Of a stretch of 12,347 nt of DNA, positions 6,433 to 12,347 are shown piece after piece (positions within the stretch are counted from its first letter, which is position 1; each line of letters starts with the position of its first letter). The DNA is taken from NCBI GenBank assembly GCA_964648215.1, contig CAZYMF010000151.1:1-12347 (forward strand). The letters are read 5' to 3'. Source of the DNA: CAZYMF01 sp964648215 (lineage in GTDB: Bacteria > Desulfobacterota > Binatia > HRBIN30 > JACQVA1). The translations under genes were made by a program, and so were the position numbers. The notes beneath the pieces are model-generated. The model was not told where the DNA came from, searched no databases, and saw only the letters and a program-made list of their open reading frames with translations.

Positions 6433-6747
6433 ATGACGCATCGAATTTATCGCGTGCAGTCATTTGAAATCGTCGCACCGTACACGCTGCGTGTGCGGTT
6501 CGACGATGCGACGGAGCAGACGATCGACTTCGAGCCGGTGCTGGCGGGCGAGATCTATCAGCCGCTGCGGGATCACGTTTTGTTCGAGCGCGTCCGTGTT
6601 GATCCGGAAATCCACACGCTGGTGTGGCCGAACGGTGCCGACTTCGATCCCGAGACCCTGCATGATTGGCCGGTGCATGCCGCGGAGCTCGCCAAGCTAG
6701 CGAGTCAATGGAAGGTAAGGGCTGCTTCTAGGCAACCCTCACCCTGA
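6433..6747 (+). CDS. DUF2442 family protein
   Basis: This 104-residue protein carries the DUF2442 features: YTLRVRFDDATEQTIDFEPVL near residues 17-37, then the conserved YQPLRDHVLFERVRVDPEIHTLVWPNGADFDPETLHDW (about 42-79). No helix-turn-helix is visible, unlike some longer DUF2442 relatives. The start at 6433 is fixed by AGGAG at 6421-6425. The last five codons (RQPSP) and the TGA stop come from the palindromic repeat that begins at about 6736, so the repeat appears to have truncated or replaced the original C-terminus. It pairs with DUF4160 as second gene in a two-gene unit. The partner role, such as antitoxin or regulator, is inference from the pairing only. Confidence 0.85.
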   Translation: MTHRIYRVQSFEIVAPYTLRVRFDDATEQTIDFEPVLAGEIYQPLRDHVLFERVRVDPEIHTLVWPNGADFDPETLHDWPVHAAELAKLASQWKVRAASRQPSP

Positions 6748-6790
6748 CCGTCTCCCGCGGGGATGCGGGAGACGGGACAGAGAGGGCGAG
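6736..6790 (+). repeat. Palindromic repeat, copy C, between convergent genes
   Basis: The flank CCCTCACCCTGACC is identical to copy B. It is followed by an 11-bp perfect stem, CCGTCTCCCGC at 6748-6758 and GCGGGAGACGG at 6765-6775, with loop GGGGAT. The C/G pair in the stem has changed on both arms (CCCTCTCCC to CCGTCTCCC, GGGAGAGGG to GGGAGACGG), a compensatory change that preserves pairing. It supplies the stop of DUF2442 and sits before the converging stop of the VWA gene, so it could also serve as a bidirectional terminator, although no T tract follows. Confidence 0.8.
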
Positions 6791-6807
6791 AATCGGCACG
6801 CATCGGC

Positions 6808-8325
6808 TCAGAACTTCAGGAAGACGTCCTTGCCGGTCTCGCTGGTGAGCTGCGAGACGGTGGCGATCTTGTCGCTGAACTCCTGCAGGGTGCCGAGGGC
6901 GCTGGGGCCGATGTCGATGAGGACGGAGAAGAGCGAGAAGCCCAGCTTGTCCTTGTTGCGCTTGAACTCCGTCAGCCACTCCGGCGTGACGCGGCACTCG
7001 CCGTCGGTGATGAAAACGATGTCGCCGCGGCGATGCTTGGAGTGCTTGAGGCAGTCGAGGGCGGCGCTCAACGGCTTCTGGAAATCGGTGCCGCCGCCGG
7101 GAAAGTACTCGGCGAGCTCCAGCACCTGCGGCAGCTCGGCGGCGTAGCGCTCCCAGCGGTTGAGGTCGAGCACCTGCAATGGCATGTCGGCCGACGAGAA
7201 GCAGATGGAACGGAACGGACGGCGCTGGCGGCGCGCGATGTCGAGCAGCGTCAGGGTCACGGCCTTCGACCAGATCTCCTTGTCCCCGGCCATCGATGAC
7301 GAGCCGTCGAGGCAGACGATCATCGGCCCGCGCCCCTTCTCCTCGTGGGCGCGCAGGGCGTACTGCAGCAGCTCGCCGTCGAGGAAGCGGCGGGCGAAGT
7401 CGCGACGCAGCACCGGATGCCGCAGCGCCAGCAGCTCGTGCGGCAGCAGGCGGCTGAGCTCGGCGCCGCTGCCGATCTCGTACATCTCGGCGTTGGCGCG
7501 CTCGAACATCTTCTGGCGCAGGGCGTGCGTGGTGTCGCGCATGCGGCCGACCATCTGCGCCAGCTGGCGCAGCTTCTGATTGTTCGCCAGGCGCTTGCCG
7601 AGCTCGAGCTGGGCGCCGGGGGAGGAGCGCTGCCCGGTCCCGAGCTGCAGGCTCCAGCTCTCCGACTGCTCCGCCGTGTCCTCGAGGTCCTGCAGCACTC
7701 GCTGGGCCTGCGCCTCGATGCGGCCGCGGCTGCGCTCGGCGGTGTCGGCGAGGGCGGTCTGCACCTGCCGGGCGCGCTGCTGCAAGCGCCGCTCGCCGGC
7801 CTGGACCTCGCGCTGCATGCGGCCTTGGAGCTCGGCCAACTGGCGCTCGACCGCCTTCGAGGAGGCGCGCTGGCGCAGATCCTCGGCGGTCTCCGCTTCG
7901 TCGCGCCGGGTGCCGAGCTCGCTCTCCTGCTGCTCGAGGTTCCAGAAGTCGAGCATTTCGGCGCGGGCCAGAACGCGTTCGGACTTGATCAGCTCGAGCA
8001 GCCGTTCGCCGAGCAGCAGGGTGGCCAGCCCGGCCCGGGTCTCGTCCAGCACCGTCTGCTGGCGCAGCGTCTCCAGCACCGGCGCGGCGCGCAGCTGCTC
8101 GAGCACGAGGCGGTAGAAGGCCGCGCTCGGGGCCACCTCCTCGGCGGCGTGCGGTACGACGTTGAGCTTGAACAGCGACGCGAACAGATCGAGGACGAAG
8201 CCATCGAAGTGGGGCAGCAGCTTGCCGCCGCTCTCGGCCAGCGCGCGCAGTGACGGCGATTCCGCCTGCAGCCGCGCCAGCGCGGTCCGGTCATAGGAGT
8301 CGGTCTCGATCCAGTTGGTCTTCAT
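6808..8325 (-). CDS. VWA-domain protein, ViaA/CoxE-like
   Basis: The 505-residue product has an N-terminal helical region, a long charged segment predicted to be coiled coil by its heptad-like Leu/Ala/Arg/Glu/Gln pattern (about 135-220), and a C-terminal von Willebrand A domain (about 334-505). The metal-ion-dependent adhesion site is intact: D340-x-S342-x-S344 in CLDGSSSM, T413 in GGTDF and D441 in FITDGE. No signal peptide or membrane segment is visible, so it is probably cytoplasmic. The gene lies 94 bp downstream of a RavA-like MoxR ATPase on the same strand. This gene order and the protein size (E. coli ViaA is 483 residues) point to a RavA-ViaA-type partnership. The ATG at 8325 was chosen because the protein's plausible sequence starts there; the frame continues upstream only through the heptamer repeat and the end of moxR. 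No Shine-Dalgarno sequence is evident. Confidence 0.85.
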   Translation of the reverse strand: MKTNWIETDSYDRTALARLQAESPSLRALAESGGKLLPHFDGFVLDLFASLFKLNVVPHAAEEVAPSAAFYRLVLEQLRAAPVLETLRQQTVLDETRAGLATLLLGERLLELIKSERVLARAEMLDFWNLEQQESELGTRRDEAETAEDLRQRASSKAVERQLAELQGRMQREVQAGERRLQQRARQVQTALADTAERSRGRIEAQAQRVLQDLEDTAEQSESWSLQLGTGQRSSPGAQLELGKRLANNQKLRQLAQMVGRMRDTTHALRQKMFERANAEMYEIGSGAELSRLLPHELLALRHPVLRRDFARRFLDGELLQYALRAHEEKGRGPMIVCLDGSSSMAGDKEIWSKAVTLTLLDIARRQRRPFRSICFSSADMPLQVLDLNRWERYAAELPQVLELAEYFPGGGTDFQKPLSAALDCLKHSKHRRGDIVFITDGECRVTPEWLTEFKRNKDKLGFSLFSVLIDIGPSALGTLQEFSDKIATVSQLTSETGKDVFLKF

Positions 8326-8338
8326 CGGGAAGGAAGTC

Positions 8339-8366
8339 GAAAGCTGAAAGTTGAAAGCTGAAAGCG
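8339..8366 (-). repeat. Period-7 tandem repeat between moxR and the VWA gene
   Basis: Four seven-base units read, on the plus strand, GAAAGCT, GAAAGTT, GAAAGCT and GAAAGCG. The array starts 13 bp upstream of the VWA start codon, in the place where the ribosome-binding site should be. It is in the transcribed spacer of the operon, so its number of units could influence expression of the second gene; that is speculation. Confidence 0.75.
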
Positions 8367-8419
8367 AAGACGGGGAGCGGACTTCCGGCTCGAAGCGTTC
8401 CGCTTGCGGCCGGTCGCTC

Positions 8420-9541
8420 TCATAGCGCCTCGAGCATGCGCTGCTGGATCGTCTCGATCTCGTCCTTGACGGCTTGCACCTGCTCGATGGGGCGCCCGAC
8501 GGCGCGGGCTTCGTCGAGAATGGTGGCGACCTTGGCGAGGATGTTGCGGATCTTCGTGTGCGCCTCGACCACGGCGCGGCTGCGCAGGTCGTTGCTCTCC
8601 CACTGGCGGGAGGCGTAGTCGCGCAGCTCGCGGGTCTGGTAGAGCAGGACCTTGACATCGTCCTCGTAGCCGCGCAGCAACTCGTGAATGGCGGCGTGCA
8701 CCTCGTTGCGTTCGGCGGGGTCACGCCACAGGACGTGGTCGAGGAAGAAGAGATCGTCCTCGATGACCTGCCCCCGCCCCAGCAGCAGGGCGCGGGCCTG
8801 GAGCAGGGGCAAACACTGGCGATAGCGACGATCGGAGGCGACGATGTGCTTGCGGCCGAGCTGCCGGCGCAGGTCGGCGAGCGAGCGATAGATGTGGGAC
8901 GGGATGGTCACCGCGCCGATGGCGGCCCGGAGCTCGCGCAGGTCGGCGAGCGAGAGGCTGGTGCGGTGTTCGGGGGGCCGGGCCTGCAGCATTTTCAGAA
9001 AACGGAAATCCTCGTCGATGTAGCCGACGACGAAGCGCACGAGGAAGCGGTCGTAGAGCGCTTGCAGCTCGTCCTCCTCGGGCAGCTCGTTGCTGGCGCC
9101 GAAGAGAGTGATGAGCGGCACCGGGGCGACCTCGCGTCCGTTGTGGAAGCGCCGCTCGTTCATCAGGGTCAGGATGGCGTTGAGGATCGAGGAGTTGGCC
9201 TTGAACACCTCGTCGAGGAAGGCGATGTGCGCCTCGGGCAGCTTGTGGGTGGTGACGCGACGGTAGTCGTCGCTTTCCAGGGCCTTGAGACTCACCGCGC
9301 CGAAGAGTTCCTCGGGAGTGCTGAACTTGGTCAGCAGCCACTGAAAGTAGCTGGCCCCGTCGATGCGGCGGCAGAGCTCGTCGGCCAGCATGGATTTTGC
9401 CGTTCCGGGCGGACCGATGATGAGAACGTGCTGCCCGGCGAGCAAGGCGCACAGCGCCCCGTCGATCAGATCGCCGCGCTCGAGGAACAGCTGCGCCAAC
9501 TCTTCGCGGATGCGGCCTAGGGTCTCGGCGGCGCCGGGCAT
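8420..9541 (-). CDS. MoxR-family AAA+ ATPase, RavA-like
   Basis: This 373-residue ATPase of the MoxR/RavA branch has Walker A GPPGTAKS (residues 43-50), the RavA-type YFQWLLTKFSTPEELFG segment (65-81), Walker B IAFLDE (106-111), sensor 1 N151 in GASNELPEE, and Arg-finger candidates in LYDRFLVR (162-169). A helical lid domain follows (ASDRRYRQCLPLLQARALLLGR). E. coli RavA (498 residues) has a further C-terminal domain that is shortened or absent here; the tail is a charged helical region ending in IQQRMLEAL. The family acts as chaperone-like ATPases that remodel or insert cofactors into client complexes, working with a VWA partner, which is the next gene. The ATG at 9541 gives the whole AAA+ domain; upstream lies a -10-like TAGCAT only 6 nt away and no Shine-Dalgarno sequence. 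The client is unknown and no metabolic complex is adjacent. Confidence 0.9.
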   Translation of the reverse strand: MPGAAETLGRIREELAQLFLERGDLIDGALCALLAGQHVLIIGPPGTAKSMLADELCRRIDGASYFQWLLTKFSTPEELFGAVSLKALESDDYRRVTTHKLPEAHIAFLDEVFKANSSILNAILTLMNERRFHNGREVAPVPLITLFGASNELPEEDELQALYDRFLVRFVVGYIDEDFRFLKMLQARPPEHRTSLSLADLRELRAAIGAVTIPSHIYRSLADLRRQLGRKHIVASDRRYRQCLPLLQARALLLGRGQVIEDDLFFLDHVLWRDPAERNEVHAAIHELLRGYEDDVKVLLYQTRELRDYASRQWESNDLRSRAVVEAHTKIRNILAKVATILDEARAVGRPIEQVQAVKDEIETIQQRMLEAL

Positions 9542-9547
9542 GGGAAA

Positions 9548-9576
9548 ATGCTACGGGCTGCGACGCTCCGATTCAA
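9548..9576 (-). promoter_or_regulatory. Putative promoter of the moxR-VWA operon
   Basis: On the minus strand TTGAAT (9576-9571, 4/6) and TAGCAT (9553-9548, 4/6) are separated by 17 nt. The -10 ends 6 nt before the ATG, so transcription would begin at or next to the start codon. Confidence 0.4.
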
Positions 9577-9663
9577 GGCTTGAGAACGGGCGATTTGCCG
9601 GTCTCGGCCGCGGCGTTGCCGTTCCCCGCGGTGATGGCCCCGGAGCGAGGGTCGACGAACCTC

Positions 9664-9693
9664 TTGACACCGTGCTGCGGCCGTCTATATGAC
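9664..9693 (+). promoter_or_regulatory. Putative promoter of the gcvH-like gene
   Basis: A perfect -35 hexamer TTGACA (9664-9669) is followed by TATATG at 9686-9691 (spacer 16) or TATGAC at 9688-9693 (spacer 18). Either places the transcription start near 9698-9701, next to the GTG at 9701 and downstream of the ATG at 9689. Confidence 0.45.
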
Positions 9694-9700
9694 CAGCGCC

Positions 9701-10129
9701 GTGGCGCGACAGAAGCACAAGAAGGAGCCCCGAAAGGAGCGCGAGGCCGCCGTCATCATCCGCTTCAGTGAGGAAAACCTGTGGGTGCGTGGCGAGGCCG
9801 ACCGCGTCGAGGTCGGTCTTTCGGAGCCGGGGCAGGACCGGCTGGGCGAGATCATCGCGGTGGATCTCCCCGAGGTCGGCACCGCGGTCGAGCGCGACGA
9901 GCCCTTCGGCGAGATCGAATCGGTGCGCACCAGCCTGGAGCTGCCTTCTCCCGTCACCGGCACGGTGGTGGCGGTGAACGCCGAGTTGACCGAGAACCCC
10001 ACTCTCATCAACGAAGACCCCTACCACGAAGGCTGGTTGATCGAGGTGGCCCTCCGCGACGAGGCGGAGCTCGAGGACCTCATGGGGCCCGACGAGTACG
10101 AGGAGTTCGTCGAAGAAGACGACGAGTAA
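9701..10129 (+). CDS. GcvH-like (biotinyl/lipoyl fold) protein lacking the lipoyl lysine
   Basis: Most of this 142-residue protein aligns with glycine cleavage H protein: WVRGEADRVEVGLSEPGQDRLGEI, DLPEVGTAVERDEPFGEIES, SPVTGTVVAVN and ELTENPTLINEDPYHEGWLIEV. In GcvH the lipoylated lysine follows ESV. Here the codon at 9926-9928 is CGC, giving ESVR-TSLEL (R76), so the protein cannot be lipoylated at the usual place. The N-terminus is strongly basic (RQKHKKEPRKERE) and the C-terminus strongly acidic (EYEEFVEEDDE), neither usual. No gcvT, gcvP or lipoate gene is adjacent. The GTG at 9701 is preferred because a TTGACA/TATATG promoter overlaps the ATG at 9689; that ATG would add four residues and no Shine-Dalgarno sequence supports it. 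It could be a structural or regulatory paralogue of GcvH rather than an enzyme carrier. Confidence 0.8.
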   Translation: MARQKHKKEPRKEREAAVIIRFSEENLWVRGEADRVEVGLSEPGQDRLGEIIAVDLPEVGTAVERDEPFGEIESVRTSLELPSPVTGTVVAVNAELTENPTLINEDPYHEGWLIEVALRDEAELEDLMGPDEYEEFVEEDDE

Positions 10130-10196
10130 GCCGGAGAAGGCTGCGCCCGGTCGCTGCACTCTCGCCCTGATCCTGCTGCTCGCCGCGGGTTGTCCG
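10128..10196 (+). other. In-frame lipoprotein-type signal sequence without a canonical start codon
   Basis: Read in the frame of the following methyltransferase, this stretch encodes a basic start (KPEK, GR), a hydrophobic core LALILLLAA and a lipobox LAAGC with Cys at codon 10191-10193. Between the in-frame TGA at 10038 and the GTG at 10197 there is no ATG, GTG or TTG. A Shine-Dalgarno-like GGAGAAGG is present at 10133-10140. The start may be non-canonical or lost through an indel. Confidence 0.45.
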
Positions 10197-10862
10197 GTGT
10201 CACACGAGGCGAGGGAGAATGACGACTACGCCCGGGCTCGCGCCCGGATGGTCGAAGTCGATCTGCGCGGGAAGGGTATCCGTGACGCGCGGGTTCTGGC
10301 GGCGATGGGCCGGGTGCCGCGGGAGCGCTTCGTCGAGGAGTCGCTGCGGGCACGAGCGTACGGCGACTACCCGTTGCCCATCGGTCACGGTCAGACCATC
10401 TCGCAACCGTTCGTCGTCGCTCTGATGAGCGAGCTCCTGGAGCTGCAGGGAGGAGAGCGGGTGCTCGACGTCGGCACCGGCTCCGGCTACCAGGCCGCCG
10501 TTCTGGCCGAGCTCGCCGCCGAGGTGGTGTCGGTCGAGATCCAGCCCGAGCTGGCGGCCGCGGCGCGGGAGCGCCTGGCCCGGATCGGCTATCGCAACGT
10601 CGAGGTGCACGCCGGCGACGGCTTCTTCGGTTGGGCCGCGGCCGCCCCCTTCGATGCCATCGTGACGGCGGCGGCGGCGTCGCGGGTTCCCGAGCCGTTG
10701 GTCGAGCAGCTGCGCGAGGGCGGGCGGCTGGTGATGCCGCTGGGCGAAGGCGACAACCAGCGCCTCGTGCGCGGACGCAAGCACGGCGGGCGGTTGGAGC
10801 TCGAAGTCGTCGGCGACGTGCTCTTCGTGCCGATGACCGGCGAGATCCGGCGGCAGCGGTAG
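10197..10862 (+). CDS. pcm: Protein-L-isoaspartate O-methyltransferase
   Basis: The 221 residues from the GTG at 10197 contain the complete enzyme, which methylates L-isoaspartyl residues in damaged proteins with S-adenosylmethionine to start their repair. Visible are the family motif GHGQTISQPFVVALM (63-77), the SAM-binding motif I VLDVGTGSGYQAAVL (89-103), the acidic loop VSVEIQPEL (111-119), and the C-terminal GRLVMPLG and DVLFVPMTG segments. The GTG is the first usable start in the frame, but it has no Shine-Dalgarno sequence, and a lipoprotein-like signal peptide is encoded in frame immediately before it. The real protein may therefore be longer and exported to the periplasm, as is proposed for secreted PCMT forms. 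It follows the GcvH-like gene by 67 bp on the same strand, probably in one transcript, and converges on ftsB with a 14-bp gap. Confidence 0.93.
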   Translation: MSHEARENDDYARARARMVEVDLRGKGIRDARVLAAMGRVPRERFVEESLRARAYGDYPLPIGHGQTISQPFVVALMSELLELQGGERVLDVGTGSGYQAAVLAELAAEVVSVEIQPELAAAARERLARIGYRNVEVHAGDGFFGWAAAAPFDAIVTAAAASRVPEPLVEQLREGGRLVMPLGEGDNQRLVRGRKHGGRLELEVVGDVLFVPMTGEIRRQR

Positions 10863-10876
10863 GAGCGAGGGCCGCG

Positions 10877-11218
10877 CTACGGGCCGGCGTTCGGCGCGGG
10901 CGAAGCGGTGGTGCTCGACTTGTCGTCGAAGCGGTAGATGATCTCGCCCGGCTTCACCCACCCCAGGTGCTCGCGGGCCCAACGCGCGAGGTAGCGGTCG
11001 TCCGACTTCATGCGCTCGATGTGCTCGCGCAGGCCCTCGTTGATCTGTTGCTGCTGAAAGGCGAGCTGCTCGTAGCGGCTTTGCTCGGCGCGCAGTCGTT
11101 GCAGGTCGACGACGCCACGGCTGCCGTAGATGGCGCCGAGGACGAAGAGAATCAACAGCACCGCTCCCGCCGCGAGAACGGCTTTGTATTTCTGGGGTGG
11201 CGGTGGTAAGAGGGCCAT
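10877..11218 (-). CDS. ftsB: Cell division protein FtsB (DivIC/septum formation initiator family)
   Basis: This 113-residue small bitopic protein has a short cytoplasmic N-terminus (MALLPPPPQKYK), one membrane segment (AVLAAGAVLLILFVLGAIYG, about 13-32) and a periplasmic coiled coil with repeated Leu/Gln/Glu heptads (about 38-75). The conserved tail motif ARWAREHLGWVKPGEIIYRF follows, and a short disordered end closes it. FtsB forms the FtsQ-FtsL-FtsB divisome complex. The start at 11218 was chosen because the membrane segment follows directly and GGAAAAAGAG lies upstream as Shine-Dalgarno; 78 in-frame codons further upstream overlap the enolase gene and are not credible. ftsB often sits beside eno in the same direction; here the two are divergent with 73 bp between them. 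Confidence 0.88.
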   Translation of the reverse strand: MALLPPPPQKYKAVLAAGAVLLILFVLGAIYGSRGVVDLQRLRAEQSRYEQLAFQQQQINEGLREHIERMKSDDRYLARWAREHLGWVKPGEIIYRFDDKSSTTASPAPNAGP

Positions 11219-11242
11219 CGCTCTTTTTCCAACTGAGAGCGT

Positions 11243-11272
11243 ACAGTAGCGGAAGGCCACGTGCTTTGGCAA
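11243..11272 (-). promoter_or_regulatory. Possible ftsB promoter
   Basis: On the minus strand TTGCCA (11272-11267, 5/6) and TACTGT (11248-11243, 3/6) lie 18 nt apart within the divergent ftsB-eno spacer. The -10 is a poor match. Confidence 0.25.
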
Positions 11273-11291
11273 ACGCCGGGGAGAACTCAGA

Positions 11292-12347
11292 GTGAAGATC
11301 AAGACAATCGTGGCGCGTGAGATTCTGGACTCGCGCGGGAATCCCACCGTCGAGGTCGACGTACGACTATCCGGGGGCGAGATCGGCCGGGCCGCCGTTC
11401 CCTCGGGGGCGTCGACCGGCGAGCACGAGGCCCTCGAGCTCCGCGACGGCAAGCGTCGTTACCTGGGCAAGGGCGTGACCAAGGCGGTGGCCAACGTCAA
11501 CAAGGTGATCGCTCCCGCGCTCAAGGGGCGTGACGCGCGCAAGCAGGAGGCGATCGATCGACGGCTGATCGAGCTCGACGGCACCCCGACCAAGCGCAAG
11601 CTCGGCGCTAACGCCATTCTCGGGGTGTCGCTGGCGGTGGCGCGCGCCGCCGCCAACGCGGCCGGCGAGCCGCTGTTCCGCTACCTCGGCGGCAGACGGG
11701 CGGTTACGCTGCCGGTGCCGATGATGAACATCCTCAACGGCGGCGTGCACGCCGACAGCTCCGTGGACCTGCAGGAGTTCATGGTCATGCCGGTGGGTGC
11801 CCGGACGTTCGCCGACGCCCTGCGTATGGGCGCCGAGGTCTTCCACACCCTGCGCCGCGTCCTCAAGGATCGCGGCTACGGCACCGGCGTCGGCGACGAA
11901 GGCGGCTTCGCGCCGTCGCTGAAGTCGAATCAGGAGGCGGTGGAGGTCATCCTGGAGGCGATCGAGCGCGCCGGCTATCAGGCCGGTCGCCAGATCGTGC
12001 TCGCCCTCGATCCCGCGGCCAGCGAGTTTTACGAAGACGGTGCCTACGTCTTCCGCAAGTCCGACGGCGCGCGGCGCACGAGCGCGCAGATGGTGGACTT
12101 CTACGCCGACTGGATCGGCCGCTACCCGATCGTCTCCATCGAGGACGGCCTGGCCGAGGACGATTGGCAGGGCTGGCGGGATCTGACTACCCGGCTCGGT
12201 CGCCGGCAGCAGCTGGTCGGGGACGACCTGTTCGTCACCAACCCAGTGCGCTTGCAGCGTGGCATCGACAGCGGCGTCGCCAACTCGATTCTCATCAAGC
12301 TCAACCAGATCGGAACTTTGACCGAGACGCTGCGCACCATCGAGTTG
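11292..12347 (+). CDS. eno: Enolase, 3' end cut by the window
   Basis: The first 352 codons of phosphopyruvate hydratase are present, which interconverts 2-phosphoglycerate and phosphoenolpyruvate in glycolysis and gluconeogenesis. The GTG at 11292 is supported by GGGGAG at 11278-11283, 8 nt upstream, and by the canonical start of the family (xxIxxIxARExLDSRGNPTVEV). Catalytic residues are all present, five lower than in E. coli numbering: the mobile loop SGAST (38-42), H153 in the GGxHAD motif, E162, E203 in GDEGGF, metal ligands D240, E284 and D311, and K336 in LIKLNQIGTLTETL. About 75 residues should follow beyond the right edge. The gene is divergent from ftsB. Nothing unusual is seen in the protein apart from D240-P in place of the more common D-C. 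Confidence 0.97.
   Translation, partial: MKIKTIVAREILDSRGNPTVEVDVRLSGGEIGRAAVPSGASTGEHEALELRDGKRRYLGKGVTKAVANVNKVIAPALKGRDARKQEAIDRRLIELDGTPTKRKLGANAILGVSLAVARAAANAAGEPLFRYLGGRRAVTLPVPMMNILNGGVHADSSVDLQEFMVMPVGARTFADALRMGAEVFHTLRRVLKDRGYGTGVGDEGGFAPSLKSNQEAVEVILEAIERAGYQAGRQIVLALDPAASEFYEDGAYVFRKSDGARRTSAQMVDFYADWIGRYPIVSIEDGLAEDDWQGWRDLTTRLGRRQQLVGDDLFVTNPVRLQRGIDSGVANSILIKLNQIGTLTETLRTIEL

Noticed and set aside
7345..8253. A 302-codon plus-strand ORF opposite the VWA gene, very rich in Leu/Ala/Gly/Gln
   Set aside because: Its composition is the complement of the coiled-coil region of the VWA protein; no domain, no start signal.
8474..9520. A 348-codon plus-strand ORF opposite moxR
   Set aside because: It is the antisense of a clear AAA+ gene with intact Walker motifs; its translation is low-complexity V/G/A/D/E, typical of a GC-rich shadow frame.

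Overview
The window is GC-rich chromosomal DNA from a bacterium. The tandem CaiB/BaiF CoA-transferase, the FATP-type acyl-CoA synthetase, the 'choice-of-anchor Q' remnant with its Thr-Pro tail, and the scattered CCCTCTCCC/GGGAGAGGG palindromes together suggest an uncultured lineage of the former Deltaproteobacteria (for example Binatota/Desulfobacterota-like). That placement is inference; no rRNA or other decisive marker is present.

Layout, left to right. A 3' fragment of a very-long-chain/FATP-type acyl-CoA synthetase (+) enters from the left edge. After a short gap holding a period-7 repeat comes holA, the DNA polymerase III delta subunit (+), which carries an unusual insertion of about 100 residues. 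Next, on the minus strand, are a long two-domain family III CoA-transferase and, 16 bp downstream of it, a UspA-type stress protein; the two are probably co-transcribed. The interdomain linker of the CoA-transferase is encoded by two inverted copies of a palindromic repeat, translated in frame. From about 5580 to 6790 lies an accessory-looking, less GC-rich stretch: a frameshifted remnant of a secreted protein, a small direct repeat, an intact DUF4160-DUF2442 gene pair (+), and a third copy of the palindromic repeat.

Following this is a minus-strand operon of a MoxR/RavA-type AAA+ ATPase and a ViaA-like von Willebrand A protein. Divergent from it is a plus-strand pair: a GcvH-like protein in which the lipoylated lysine is replaced by arginine, and a protein-L-isoaspartate methyltransferase preceded by an in-frame lipoprotein-type signal sequence with no canonical start codon. 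The window ends with ftsB (-) and, divergent from it, the first 352 codons of enolase (+), a gene cut by the right edge.

Most of the content is core housekeeping: replication, glycolysis, division, protein repair. No CRISPR array, tRNA, rRNA, transposase or phage gene was seen. The items most worth following are the repeat-encoded protein linker, the lysine-less GcvH-like protein, the start-less signal peptide of the methyltransferase, the RavA/ViaA-like pair, and several genes whose promoter-like -10 elements lie only 6-9 nt before the start codon, suggesting leaderless mRNAs.
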